Below the pieces are notes generated by a model. It was not told the origin of the DNA and searched no databases. It saw only the letters and a program-made list of their open reading frames with translations. Of a stretch of DNA of 64,000 nucleotides, positions 24,224 through 33,093 are shown piece by piece. The position numbers were made by a program, and so were the translations under genes. Numbering within the stretch: the first letter of the stretch is position 1; each line of letters begins with the position of its first letter. The DNA comes from Myroides pelagicus (GTDB lineage: Bacteria > Bacteroidota > Bacteroidia > Flavobacteriales > Flavobacteriaceae): positions 1 through 64,000 of the forward strand of contig NZ_WMJY01000004.1 in the NCBI RefSeq assembly GCF_009711055.1, in the 5' to 3' direction.

Positions 24224-25699
24224 ATGATACAAAAATTGTTAGTGAGTTTGCAGAAGAAGCAATTCTCGCGTCGTGCTAAGTCAGGAATTGATATATGGGT
24301 AGCTGTATTGAAATGGTTTGCTTTTGGATATTTAGCTTTGATATTCTTAATATTGGGTATTGGAATTAATAAGATAGTTTTAAAGGAGTTTGACGGTCAG
24401 AGTATAGTCGATGTAGTGAGTCGTTTTTTTATTTTTTACTTGTCGTCAGAACTAATAATGCGTTATTTTTTTCAGAAAATGCCGGTTGCAATGCTAAAGC
24501 ATTACTTGGTGTTATCTATCAAGAAGAAAGAGATAGTTTCTTTTTTTGTCAAAAGAACTTTTCTGACTCCGTTTAATTTTGTTCAATTGTTTTTTTATAT
24601 TCCTTTATTAGTGAATTTATTGCGGTTTGATTATAATATAGTTGGCTCTATTTTTTGGGTTGTTAGTTTGTATTTATTGTCGTTTATCATGCACTTATTG
24701 GTTGTGTTAATTGAAAATAATAAGACTGTATTTATTGCGTTTGTAATAGGGATAATTGGTTTTGGTGCAATAACCTACTATGAAATTTTTGATTTTACCT
24801 CATATATACAACATATTTTTTCGGCAACGTATTATTATCCATTTTTAGTAGTTTTATTTGTAGGTATATTCTATTTATTGTACCGCCTTGTATTGCGCTT
24901 TTATTTATCCAGTTTATATATAGATGTATTAGATATCAAGAAAGATATTGATCGCAATGTATCTGATATTTCTTGGGTGGAAAAGTTTGGTAAACACTCA
25001 TTATTTATTAAGAATGATGTAAAATTGATTTTGCGCAATAAGCGAGCGAAGTCTGTTATTTTGATGAGTATAGTCTTTGTTTTTTATGCCTTTATATTTG
25101 ATTTCGGTTTTCGTTCGGCAAGTAATAGTTATGGGTTTCAAGTATTTTTAGGATATTTTGTGACAGGTGGTTTTATGATGTTGTTTGGACAATATGTGCC
25201 GAGCTGGGATTCGTCACACTATTCTCTGATTCTTACTCAAAAGGTCTCCTTTCACGAATATTTAGAATCTAAGTGGGTAATGATTAGCTTCGCTACTTTG
25301 ATAAGTATTTTATTATGTAGTGTTTATTTAATCAAAGGGTTAGATTTTTATTTGCTGATCGTTAGTATGGGTATTTATAATATTGGTATTTCAAGTTTTT
25401 TGGTTTTGTACACAGGTATATATACGCGCTTTCCAATTGATTTGACTTCGGCTAAGAATATTATGGGTGATAAGAAAGCGTTTAACGCACGTTCATTTGT
25501 AATGGTTATTCCTCAACTGTTAATACCAGTCGTGATTTTTTATTGTGCTGATTGGGTATTGGGTTATTACGGTGCACTAGGTTGTTTGGCTTTATGTGGT
25601 GTTTTAGGTATTGTCTTTAGGAAATATACAATTCGCTATTTAGCTGATTTGAATAAAAAAGAGAAGTACAATATGATAATTGATTTTAAAAAGAAGTAA
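24224..25699 (+). CDS. ABC transporter membrane protein, DUF5687 type
   Basis: Protein of 491 aa with about ten to twelve hydrophobic segments, beginning MIQKLLVSLQKKQFSRRAKS. The N-terminal cytosolic helix rich in Lys/Arg, followed by paired membrane segments, matches the DUF5687 family found beside ABC ATPases in Flavobacteria. The ATPase gene starts one base after its stop codon, so the two almost certainly form an exporter or membrane-remodelling ABC system. The substrate is unknown. Confidence 0.82.
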   Translation: MIQKLLVSLQKKQFSRRAKSGIDIWVAVLKWFAFGYLALIFLILGIGINKIVLKEFDGQSIVDVVSRFFIFYLSSELIMRYFFQKMPVAMLKHYLVLSIKKKEIVSFFVKRTFLTPFNFVQLFFYIPLLVNLLRFDYNIVGSIFWVVSLYLLSFIMHLLVVLIENNKTVFIAFVIGIIGFGAITYYEIFDFTSYIQHIFSATYYYPFLVVLFVGIFYLLYRLVLRFYLSSLYIDVLDIKKDIDRNVSDISWVEKFGKHSLFIKNDVKLILRNKRAKSVILMSIVFVFYAFIFDFGFRSASNSYGFQVFLGYFVTGGFMMLFGQYVPSWDSSHYSLILTQKVSFHEYLESKWVMISFATLISILLCSVYLIKGLDFYLLIVSMGIYNIGISSFLVLYTGIYTRFPIDLTSAKNIMGDKKAFNARSFVMVIPQLLIPVVIFYCADWVLGYYGALGCLALCGVLGIVFRKYTIRYLADLNKKEKYNMIIDFKKK

Positions 25700-25700
25700 T

Positions 25701-26396
25701 ATGATTAAGATAGAAAATTTAATAAAGGAATATAATCTAGTAGAAGTAGTTAATATTCCTTCTCTGACGTTCGAGTTCGGTGAGAGTATTGGGTTGGTAG
25801 GAAATAATGGAGCTGGTAAAACGACCTTGTTCTCTATGTTGTTAGATTTGATTGCTCCAAGTAAAGGAACGATTTATAGTAAAGATACATCTGTCGCTTC
25901 CTCTGAGGAGTGGAAATCATATACGGCTTCATTTTTAGATGAAACGTTCTTAATTGACTACCTTACAGCTGAGGAATATTTTGAATTTGTAGGTCGTGTT
26001 CGTGGGGTGTCTGTTGAACAAATTAAGAGTCAAGTCTCTGAATATTCTTCTTTTTTTAATGGAGAAGTATTAGGACAAAAGAAATATATACGTGATTTTT
26101 CAAAAGGAAATCAGAAAAAGATAGGTATTGTTGGATGTTTTATTGGCAATCCAGAATTAGTTGTTTTAGATGAACCTTTTGCTAATTTGGATCCTACAAC
26201 TCAGATTCGATTAAAGGAGCTTATTAGACGTAAGATGGAAGATCGAAAGATGACTATAATTGTGTCAAGTCATGATTTGCAGCATACTTTTGATATTTCA
26301 GATCGCGTAATTTTGATGGAAAAAGGTAAGGTTGTAAAAGATGTAAATAAGGCTTCTGGTTCATTCGATGAATTAATGGAGTATTTTAATCAGTAA
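25701..26396 (+). CDS. ABC transporter ATP-binding protein
   Basis: ATPase subunit of 231 aa, partner of the preceding membrane protein. Walker A is GNNGAGKTT (about 31-39), the signature motif is FSKGNQKK (a variant of LSGGQ), and Walker B is LVVLDEPFANLD. The H-loop follows in VSSHD. The start at 25701 (MIKIENLIKEYN) is preferred to a longer reading that overlaps the upstream gene. Confidence 0.92.
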   Translation: MIKIENLIKEYNLVEVVNIPSLTFEFGESIGLVGNNGAGKTTLFSMLLDLIAPSKGTIYSKDTSVASSEEWKSYTASFLDETFLIDYLTAEEYFEFVGRVRGVSVEQIKSQVSEYSSFFNGEVLGQKKYIRDFSKGNQKKIGIVGCFIGNPELVVLDEPFANLDPTTQIRLKELIRRKMEDRKMTIIVSSHDLQHTFDISDRVILMEKGKVVKDVNKASGSFDELMEYFNQ

Positions 26397-26419
26397 GTAA
26401 TAATTGAATTTTTCATAGG

Positions 26420-26456
26420 AAGAAGCTGTGTATAATTGTTTATATAGCTTCTTTTT
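26420..26456 (+). terminator. Terminator after the ABC exporter pair
   Basis: AAGAAGCT and AGCTTCTT pair around a long AT-rich loop, followed by TTTTG. Coordinates are approximate to a few bases. Confidence 0.6.
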
Positions 26457-26593
26457 GTATTTATATTTAAAGGGAATTGCCTAATGATATCGATTATAAT
26501 TAAAGAAAAAGTACTTACTTTGTTAGACGTTTAAAATTTTAGTATTTTCAGTTGTTCTGCTAATTTAGCCTTTCGAAGATAATAAAATGGCGT

Positions 26594-29281
26594 TTGAGTA
26601 GTTTAAATGTTAAATTGTTAGTGGTGATTAATAGTGCAAGGTATTTCTTAATGATATTGTTTGGAGTGGTATTTCTTTATAGTTGTTCTGTGAAGAAAGA
26701 TCGCCTCGTTAACCGTGGCTATCACGCGATGACTACGAAGTACAATATCTTGTACAATGGTGATTTGGCCTATGAGGAGGCATTATTTTCTTTAAAAGAA
26801 AACTACCGCGATAATTTTTGGGAGATTCTTCCCGTTGAGCGTATTGAAATTAAAGTCGATCCAGAAAAGCAATTTCAAGTAAGTGCCCCAATTCAAAGTA
26901 AACAAGGATCTATTTTAGACAATTTCTCTATAGACGGCAATGTGAGTCAAGATTCTTTAGATGGAGGGATTGGTTTTACTCGAGCAGAGAACAAAGCGAC
27001 GAAAGCGATTCAAAAACATTCAATGTATATTCAGGGAAGAGAACGCAATTGGCAAATGGACGAGGCTTATATTATGCTTGGAAAGGCGAGATATCACGAC
27101 GGTCGTTTCGTACCAGCTTTAGAAGCGTTTAATTACATTTTATACAAATACCCTGATAGTGATAAGATTGATGAGGCTAAAGTTTGGCGAGAAAAGGCGA
27201 ATCTTCGTTTGTCTTATGACGATATAGCCATCAAGAACTTAAAAGAGTTTCTTGCCATGCGCAAAGGGAAAATGAGGAAGCAAACAGAAGCTGATGCAAA
27301 TGCAATATTAGCCCAAGGCTATATTAACATCGAACAATATGATGAAGCTATAGCTCCTATGAAAAGAGCTTTAGAGATGACAACTACAAATGAGGAGCGT
27401 GCGCGATACTTGTTTATACTAGGTCAATTATACGCAAAAACAGGAAAAACTGCAGAAGCATTTCACTCTTTCGAGAACATTGTAAAGATGAAGCGCAAAG
27501 GGCCGAGGTCCTACTATATTCATTCCTATAGTCAATTAGCTGAGTTAGGAATGCGAAAAGTAAGTGATTCCACTGCCTTTTTGAAGACGTATAAGAAGTT
27601 GATGCGCAATCGTGAAAACAGGGGTTTTTTAGATGTTTTGAATCGTCAAGTAGGCTTGTTTTATAACGATGTGGGCAAAACAGACAAGGCTTTAGAATAC
27701 TTAAAGCAGGCAGTTAAATTTGGTAAGACAGATGAGCAATTAAAAGCTTATAACTATCTAAGTATAGCGGATATTTACTTTAATAGTGCGGGTTACGCAG
27801 AGGCAGGTTCGTATTATGACAGTGCTCTGTCTATTTTGCCAGAAAAGTTTAGGGAACGCTATCGTCTGAGTAAGCGACGTGACGCATTGAAAGAAGTGGT
27901 AAAATATGAGCGTATTGCACATGTAAATGATAGTATTTTAAATTTAGTAGAAATGTCTGATAGTCAGCGATTAGTGTTTTTTCAGAAGCACGTAGAAGAG
28001 TTGAGAAAAGAAGACTTTAGAAAATTACAAGCTAATTTAAAAGAGAAGAATAGAAATAGTAACGTTGATTATTTTAATATGGCTAGCTTTGGAGATGCGG
28101 TAAGTTCATATATGGATAGTAATGAGGCTCAGATGCAAGGAGGAGCTAAGTCAACTTTCTATTTTTACTCTACGCAAGCAAGTGGGTATGGCAAGCAAGA
28201 ATTTAAGCGAAAATGGGGTAATCGCCCACTAGTTGATAATTGGAAATGGGCATCTGCGCAAACGAGTAATGAATTAAGCGCCGGAAAAAATAATGAGACG
28301 AATACACAAGGAATTAATACATCAGCAATTGTTTCTGATGCTAGATATGATGTTACAATATATCTTAGTAAGATACCAGTTGATTCATTAACTATTGGTA
28401 AATTACGCGTAGATAGGGACTTTGCTTATTTTCAGTTAGGGTCAATGTATAGCGAGAAGTTTAAGAAGTATGATTTATCAATTTATCGATTTGAAACGTT
28501 ATTAGCATTCGAGCCTAAACCTATGAAGCGCTTGATTCTCCCAAGTATGTATAAGCTCTACAAAGTTTATTTAGAGGTAAACCCTGCCAAAGCAATAGAG
28601 CTGAAGGCTCTTATAATTTCGCGCTACCCAGATTCTAGATATGCAAAGTTATTGCAAAATGTAAAAGTCGGTGAGATAGATGATCTTTCACCAGAGCAGC
28701 TATTTACTAATGTATATCGTGTTTATGCTTCTGGAGATATAGAGGCAGCTTATAAAGAAGTTGAGTATGTATTAGATCATTATGACAATGATTATATCAG
28801 TCGTTTCGAATTGTTAAAAGCACGAATTTTAGCACGTAAAGAAGGGCTTCAGGCTTATAAAGAAGCCTTAAATTTTGTTGCGATGGCATATAGCTCAACT
28901 ACTGAAGGAAAAGAGGCCGAGAACTTATTGAATACTGAAATAGTAAAATTAAACAGCAAATCTTTTGTATTAAATTCTTCTGGTGATAGTTGGAAGATTG
29001 CAGTATTTAGTGATGCAGCAAACAGAGAGAATATTGGGGTTGTGCGTAGATCAATGGCTGATTTTGCAGCAATTAATTCCCAAATAGGGATAAAATTCTC
29101 TGAAGATTATTACTTAGCGAATGAAAAAATATTAGTTTTACATGGCTTTAGAACAAGGCAAGATGCAGAAAAAGTAATTGAGCGATTGGGAATTAAGGCT
29201 TATCCAATTGAAGCAGATAATTATGTGGTTGTTCAGATTAAGAAAAACTGGGAAGCATATGTTTCTGCATTTACAAACTAG
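26594..29281 (+). CDS. sprE: SprE/PorW-like TPR lipoprotein (gliding and type IX secretion)
   Basis: Protein of 895 aa matching SprE of Flavobacterium johnsoniae and PorW, a lipoprotein needed for gliding motility and type IX protein secretion. A lipobox FLYSC places the lipidated Cys at residue 31. Many TPR helices follow (for example YIMLGKARYHDGRFVPALEAF, and YINIEQYDEAIAPMKRALEM, about 150-450). The C-terminus ends with a compact alpha/beta part. No upstream in-frame ATG is present: the frame opens with TTG at 26594, or a GTG near 26621, either of which gives a basic signal-peptide start. The first ATG (26651) would leave a signal with no positive charge. It is followed 28 bases later by bactofilin. 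Confidence 0.87.
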   Translation: MSSLNVKLLVVINSARYFLMILFGVVFLYSCSVKKDRLVNRGYHAMTTKYNILYNGDLAYEEALFSLKENYRDNFWEILPVERIEIKVDPEKQFQVSAPIQSKQGSILDNFSIDGNVSQDSLDGGIGFTRAENKATKAIQKHSMYIQGRERNWQMDEAYIMLGKARYHDGRFVPALEAFNYILYKYPDSDKIDEAKVWREKANLRLSYDDIAIKNLKEFLAMRKGKMRKQTEADANAILAQGYINIEQYDEAIAPMKRALEMTTTNEERARYLFILGQLYAKTGKTAEAFHSFENIVKMKRKGPRSYYIHSYSQLAELGMRKVSDSTAFLKTYKKLMRNRENRGFLDVLNRQVGLFYNDVGKTDKALEYLKQAVKFGKTDEQLKAYNYLSIADIYFNSAGYAEAGSYYDSALSILPEKFRERYRLSKRRDALKEVVKYERIAHVNDSILNLVEMSDSQRLVFFQKHVEELRKEDFRKLQANLKEKNRNSNVDYFNMASFGDAVSSYMDSNEAQMQGGAKSTFYFYSTQASGYGKQEFKRKWGNRPLVDNWKWASAQTSNELSAGKNNETNTQGINTSAIVSDARYDVTIYLSKIPVDSLTIGKLRVDRDFAYFQLGSMYSEKFKKYDLSIYRFETLLAFEPKPMKRLILPSMYKLYKVYLEVNPAKAIELKALIISRYPDSRYAKLLQNVKVGEIDDLSPEQLFTNVYRVYASGDIEAAYKEVEYVLDHYDNDYISRFELLKARILARKEGLQAYKEALNFVAMAYSSTTEGKEAENLLNTEIVKLNSKSFVLNSSGDSWKIAVFSDAANRENIGVVRRSMADFAAINSQIGIKFSEDYYLANEKILVLHGFRTRQDAEKVIERLGIKAYPIEADNYVVVQIKKNWEAYVSAFTN

Positions 29282-29309
29282 ATTAAAATAAGGTTGAAAA
29301 AAATAGATT

Positions 29310-29711
29310 ATGTTTAAAAATTCAAACAAAGAGGTTTCTGTTGACTTAGGAAAAACCAATAGAATAGTGGAGTCGACAATAATTAGAGGTGATATTGAAG
29401 CAACTTCAGATATGCGATTAGACGGTGAATTACACGGTAATTTATTTGTAAAAGGACGTGTAGTAGTAGGAGCTAAAGCGAAGATTATTGGGAATATAGA
29501 TTGTGAAAATGCAGATGTTGAAGGAGTGGTAGAAGGAATAATTAAAGTAAAGGATTTATTGTCAGTTAAAGCAAATGCTAATATCAAAGGTGAGCTTATA
29601 GTGGGAAGACTTTCTGTAGAACCAGGAGGAAATATGGAGGTGACTTGTCAAATGCTTGGACAAGGTGGTAAAGAAGTTAAAAGTGGAAATAAACAAGCTA
29701 AAGGAGAGTAG
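29310..29711 (+). CDS. Bactofilin family cytoskeletal protein
   Basis: Polymer-forming protein of 133 aa. The central region (about 15-110) shows the bactofilin right-handed beta-helix with regular hexad-like turns, such as STIIRGDIEA, RLDGELHGNLFVKGRVVV and AKIIGNIDCENADVEGVV, and flexible polar ends. Bactofilins polymerise without nucleotide and scaffold envelope growth or localise other proteins. It sits between sprE and the atp genes, probably in one transcript with them. Confidence 0.93.
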   Translation: MFKNSNKEVSVDLGKTNRIVESTIIRGDIEATSDMRLDGELHGNLFVKGRVVVGAKAKIIGNIDCENADVEGVVEGIIKVKDLLSVKANANIKGELIVGRLSVEPGGNMEVTCQMLGQGGKEVKSGNKQAKGE

Positions 29712-29743
29712 TCTACTTTAGAATAAAAGAATAAATTAATCAA

Positions 29744-29971
29744 TTGAGTGGTGAGAATCAGAAAAAAGGAGGACCTAATAAGTGGCTTACACTTATTACC
29801 ATGCCTTTTCAAATGGGGATAACTATTTTTCTTTTTCACTTGTTTGGGGAGTGGTTAGACGAGAAATATGGTATAGTAAACGATATTGCAAATAAAATTT
29901 GTACTTTATTGGGAGTAGGATTAGCTTTGTACCAAGTTATAAGACAAGTTCATCAAATTAATAAAGATTAA
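29744..29971 (+). CDS. AtpZ/AtpI-like F0F1 ATPase accessory protein
   Basis: Small membrane protein of 75 aa with two hydrophobic segments (about 14-34 and 46-66), typical of the AtpZ/AtpI family found at the head of atp operons and linked to c-ring assembly or Mg2+/Ca2+ handling. The frame opens with TTG at 29744; no ATG gives a full-length protein. It lies one base before the next membrane protein gene. Confidence 0.8.
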   Translation: MSGENQKKGGPNKWLTLITMPFQMGITIFLFHLFGEWLDEKYGIVNDIANKICTLLGVGLALYQVIRQVHQINKD

Positions 29972-29972
29972 A

Positions 29973-30383
29973 ATGGATAAACAGATTGTTGGCACAGGGG
30001 TAAAGGTTTTACTAAGTCTACTCATTTGCTTTTTAGTACACTACGCGATTGTTTTGTATACCTCATTTGGTGATTCACTCACAGCTTTAGGATATAATTT
30101 ATTTCAATTTTATGGGCTTGGAATTGTATTCAGTCTGGTTATCTTTGTCGCGATAGTTGGGATAAAAGGTAGTTTGCCACAGCATCTAGGTTTTGTATTC
30201 ATAGGATTCATTACAATGAGGTTAGTAGCAAGTTATCTGTTAGCGCAAGCAGGTCTAGATAATGAGGGGGTAGATATGGCATTCAAATCAAATTTCTTGA
30301 TTTCGGTGCTTGTTTTCCTTGCAGGAGATGGATATTTCGCCTATTATATTTTAAATAACAAGGTTAGCTCAGAAAAAAGTTAA
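29973..30383 (+). CDS. Small membrane protein at the head of the atp operon (AtpI-like)
   Basis: Protein of 136 aa with four hydrophobic segments (about 9-29, 43-64, 73-92 and 108-128). Its size, topology and place between the AtpZ-like gene and atpB fit the AtpI/ATP synthase subunit I group, which helps assemble the c-ring. Sequence similarity is too weak to be certain by eye. The promoter box for atpB follows at 30428-30435. Confidence 0.65.
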   Translation: MDKQIVGTGVKVLLSLLICFLVHYAIVLYTSFGDSLTALGYNLFQFYGLGIVFSLVIFVAIVGIKGSLPQHLGFVFIGFITMRLVASYLLAQAGLDNEGVDMAFKSNFLISVLVFLAGDGYFAYYILNNKVSSEKS

Positions 30384-30427
30384 CAAAAAAAGTTTCGCAT
30401 AAAGGTATGATAATATAAGATTTATTG

Positions 30428-30435
30428 TACTTTTG
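30428..30435 (+). promoter_or_regulatory. Candidate -7 box of atpBEFHAG
   Basis: TACTTTTG is an exact TAnnTTTG match about 42 bases before the atpB ATG. It suggests the main atp operon has its own promoter apart from any read-through from upstream. Confidence 0.6.
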
Positions 30436-30476
30436 CACAAAATTTTAAGAACCATAAATATTCAAGAAGTTAAGGT

Positions 30477-31661
30477 ATGGTGACTCTGAAGAAATCACTG
30501 AATTTATTAGCAGCTGTTATTTTTACAGCATCGTCGGTATTTTCGTACGCACAAACTAACGCTCAGAATCTAGAGAAATCTATTGAAGAAACGGAGCAAT
30601 CAGTAGCAGAAACATTGGAGGCTGCTGAGGAAGCGAATCATGAACATCCTATAGTTGAGAAGACTCAAGCTCAGAAAGTGCAAGATCACATCACGCACCA
30701 CTTAGCAGATGACTATTCTTTTGTTTTCTTCTCAGATGAGGCGGAAGGAAAGAACTATGGTTTTTCATTGCCAGTTATTTTAATTGACAATGGACTTAAA
30801 GTATTTATGTCTTCTGAATTTGACTATGGTAAGAAAGTAGTTGAAAAAGATGGGCAATTCTACAAGTTATATCACGGTAAGATATATAAAACGGATGCTG
30901 CAGGTACAATTGATTACGATGATACGCATCATCCTACAAATGAGAAGCCTTTAGACTTTTCTATTACTAAAAACGTAGCGTCTTTGTTGTTTACTACAGC
31001 TTTGATTTTCGTAATGTTTTTAGGTTTAGCTAAAACGTATAAAAACGGAGCGAATAACCTTCCAAAAGGTTTCGCAAGAGCTTTAGAGCCAATGGTTCTT
31101 TATGTTCGCGATGAGATGGCAATTCCAAATATTGGAAAAGATAAATACAGGAAATTTATGCCATACTTGTTATCTGTATTCTTCTTAATTTTCTTGTTGA
31201 ATTTATTAGGGTTAACTCCACTTGGATTTAACGTTACAGGTAGTATTTCAGTAACAGCTTGTTTAGCAATCTTCACTTTTATTATTACACAGTTTTCTGC
31301 AAATAAAGATTATTGGAAACATATCTTTTGGATGCCAGGAGTGCCAGTACCGATGAAAATTATGTTAGCGCCAATTGAGATCTTAGGAGCGTTGATTAAG
31401 CCTTTCTCGTTAATGGTTCGTTTATTCGCTAACATAACAGCAGGTCACTCGGTTGTATTTGGTCTTATCGCAATTATCTTCGTGATGAAAGAAGCGTTAG
31501 GTACTGGAGGTGCAATCGGTATAGGGTTCTTCTTGTCTACTTTCTTAGTATTCTTAGAAATCTTAGTTGCTTTTTTACAAGCGTTCATCTTTACAATGTT
31601 ATCATCATTGTTTATCGGAATGGCTGTTGCAGAGCATGAACATGATGAGGCTCATCATTAA
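30477..31661 (+). CDS. atpB: ATP synthase subunit a
   Basis: Membrane subunit a of the F0 proton channel, 394 aa. It has the long N-terminal extension usual in Bacteroidota: a cleavable signal peptide (about 1-26, ending FSYAQ) and a His-rich periplasmic stretch (DHITHHLADDYSF) before the five or so channel helices from about residue 165. The essential Arg lies in the late helix segment SLMVRLFANITAGH. First gene of atpB-E-F-H-A-G. Confidence 0.95.
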   Translation: MVTLKKSLNLLAAVIFTASSVFSYAQTNAQNLEKSIEETEQSVAETLEAAEEANHEHPIVEKTQAQKVQDHITHHLADDYSFVFFSDEAEGKNYGFSLPVILIDNGLKVFMSSEFDYGKKVVEKDGQFYKLYHGKIYKTDAAGTIDYDDTHHPTNEKPLDFSITKNVASLLFTTALIFVMFLGLAKTYKNGANNLPKGFARALEPMVLYVRDEMAIPNIGKDKYRKFMPYLLSVFFLIFLLNLLGLTPLGFNVTGSISVTACLAIFTFIITQFSANKDYWKHIFWMPGVPVPMKIMLAPIEILGALIKPFSLMVRLFANITAGHSVVFGLIAIIFVMKEALGTGGAIGIGFFLSTFLVFLEILVAFLQAFIFTMLSSLFIGMAVAEHEHDEAHH

Positions 31662-31701
31662 TCAGTAAAATTTGAATTAAAAATAAAATTTGTTTAATTA
31701 A

Positions 31702-31911
<210 letters not shown>

Positions 31912-31924
31912 TCCAAGAAGGTAA

Positions 31925-31965
31925 AAGGAATTTATCTGTGACGGTTGGTCACTGATAAATTCCTT
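31925..31965 (+). promoter_or_regulatory. Long intercistronic hairpin between atpE and atpF
   Basis: AAGGAATTTATC (31925-31936) pairs with GATAAATTCCTT (31954-31965). After a T-T mismatch the stem continues with GTGAC/GTCAC around a GGTTG loop. It is not followed by a T run, so it is not a normal terminator. It may stabilise the atpE message or set the ratio of c to the other subunits. Confidence 0.75.
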
Positions 31966-32005
31966 AATTAAACAAAATAGATATTAAAAAGTATAATTTT
32001 AGATA

Positions 32006-32506
32006 ATGGATAAATTAATTAACGATTTCAGTTTTGGATTATTTTTCTGGCAATTCATCATCTTATTAGTGGTTGTTTTTGTTCTAGGGAAGTTTGCATG
32101 GAAACCAATTGTAAATGCTTTAGAGGCTCGTGAAGAGGGAATCGCTGATGCATTGGCTGCTGCTGAAAATGCAAAAAGAGAAATGGCTAATTTGAAAGCT
32201 GATAATGAGAAATTATTAGTGGAAGCACGTGCTGAGCGCGACGCTTTATTAAAAGAGGCTAGAGAGATTAAAGACCAAATGATTGCTGATGCTAAAGGAG
32301 AAGCTGAAGCGCAAGGTCAGAAATTAATTGCGCAAGCAAAAGCAGTTATTGAAACTGAAAAAGCGGCTGCAGTTAGTGAATTAAAGAACCAAGTTTCTTC
32401 TATTTCAATTGAAATCGCAGAGAAATTATTAAAAGATCAATTGGCTGACAAAGAGGCTCAATCGAAATTGGTTGAGAAAATGTTAGACGAAGTAAAATTA
32501 AATTAA
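32006..32506 (+). CDS. atpF: ATP synthase subunit b
   Basis: Peripheral stalk subunit of 166 aa: one N-terminal membrane helix (about 13-32) followed by a long charged coiled coil (about 40-140) rich in Ala, Glu and Lys. It is fourth by position from the AtpI-like gene and lies 9 bases before atpH. Confidence 0.95.
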   Translation: MDKLINDFSFGLFFWQFIILLVVVFVLGKFAWKPIVNALEAREEGIADALAAAENAKREMANLKADNEKLLVEARAERDALLKEAREIKDQMIADAKGEAEAQGQKLIAQAKAVIETEKAAAVSELKNQVSSISIEIAEKLLKDQLADKEAQSKLVEKMLDEVKLN

Positions 32507-32515
32507 TCAATCATT

Positions 32516-33052
32516 ATGATAGGCACTAGAGCAGCTGCAAGATATGCTAAAGCAATGCTTGAGATTTCTATTGAAAAAGGAAATTCAGAGGCTATTAATA
32601 GTGATATGATCTTAATTTCTCAATCAATAGCAGAGAGCAATGAATTAAAAACTTTTCTTTTGAATCCAACCGTTAAGGATGAGATTAAAATAAATGCTTT
32701 ATTAGAGGTTTTTGCTACAACTAATGAAGTGACAAAAGATTTGTTTAAATTGTTAAGTACAAATAGTCGTTTTGAGATTTTGGACGGTATCGCTAGTGAG
32801 TTTAAAAAGCAATATGAGTCTTATAAAGGAATCGAAAGAGTATTGGTTACAACTGCAATTCCTATGGATGCAACATTAGAAGCAAAGGTGATCGCTAAGA
32901 TTAAGTCCCTTGCTCCAAATAAAGAGATTATTATTTCTAATATTGTTGAGCCAGGTATTTTAGGAGGTTTTATCCTAAGAATTGGTGATAAACAATACAA
33001 TGCATCTATAGCAAATCAATTACAAGTTTTAAAAAGAGAATTAACGAATTAA
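32516..33052 (+). CDS. atpH: ATP synthase subunit delta
   Basis: Stalk subunit of 178 aa linking F1 to the b subunits. The N-terminal helical domain opens GTRAAARYAKAMLEIS, and the conserved C-terminal motif EPGILGGFILRIGDKQYNAS is intact. Between atpF and atpA, as usual. Confidence 0.95.
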   Translation: MIGTRAAARYAKAMLEISIEKGNSEAINSDMILISQSIAESNELKTFLLNPTVKDEIKINALLEVFATTNEVTKDLFKLLSTNSRFEILDGIASEFKKQYESYKGIERVLVTTAIPMDATLEAKVIAKIKSLAPNKEIIISNIVEPGILGGFILRIGDKQYNASIANQLQVLKRELTN

Positions 33053-33093
33053 AAAATCACCGCACGAATTTTCGTGTATAAACATAGACAAAA

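Noticed and set aside
24070..24279. Short plus-strand frame overlapping the start of the ABC membrane gene
   Set aside because: No family-like sequence, and it overlaps a well-supported gene in another frame.
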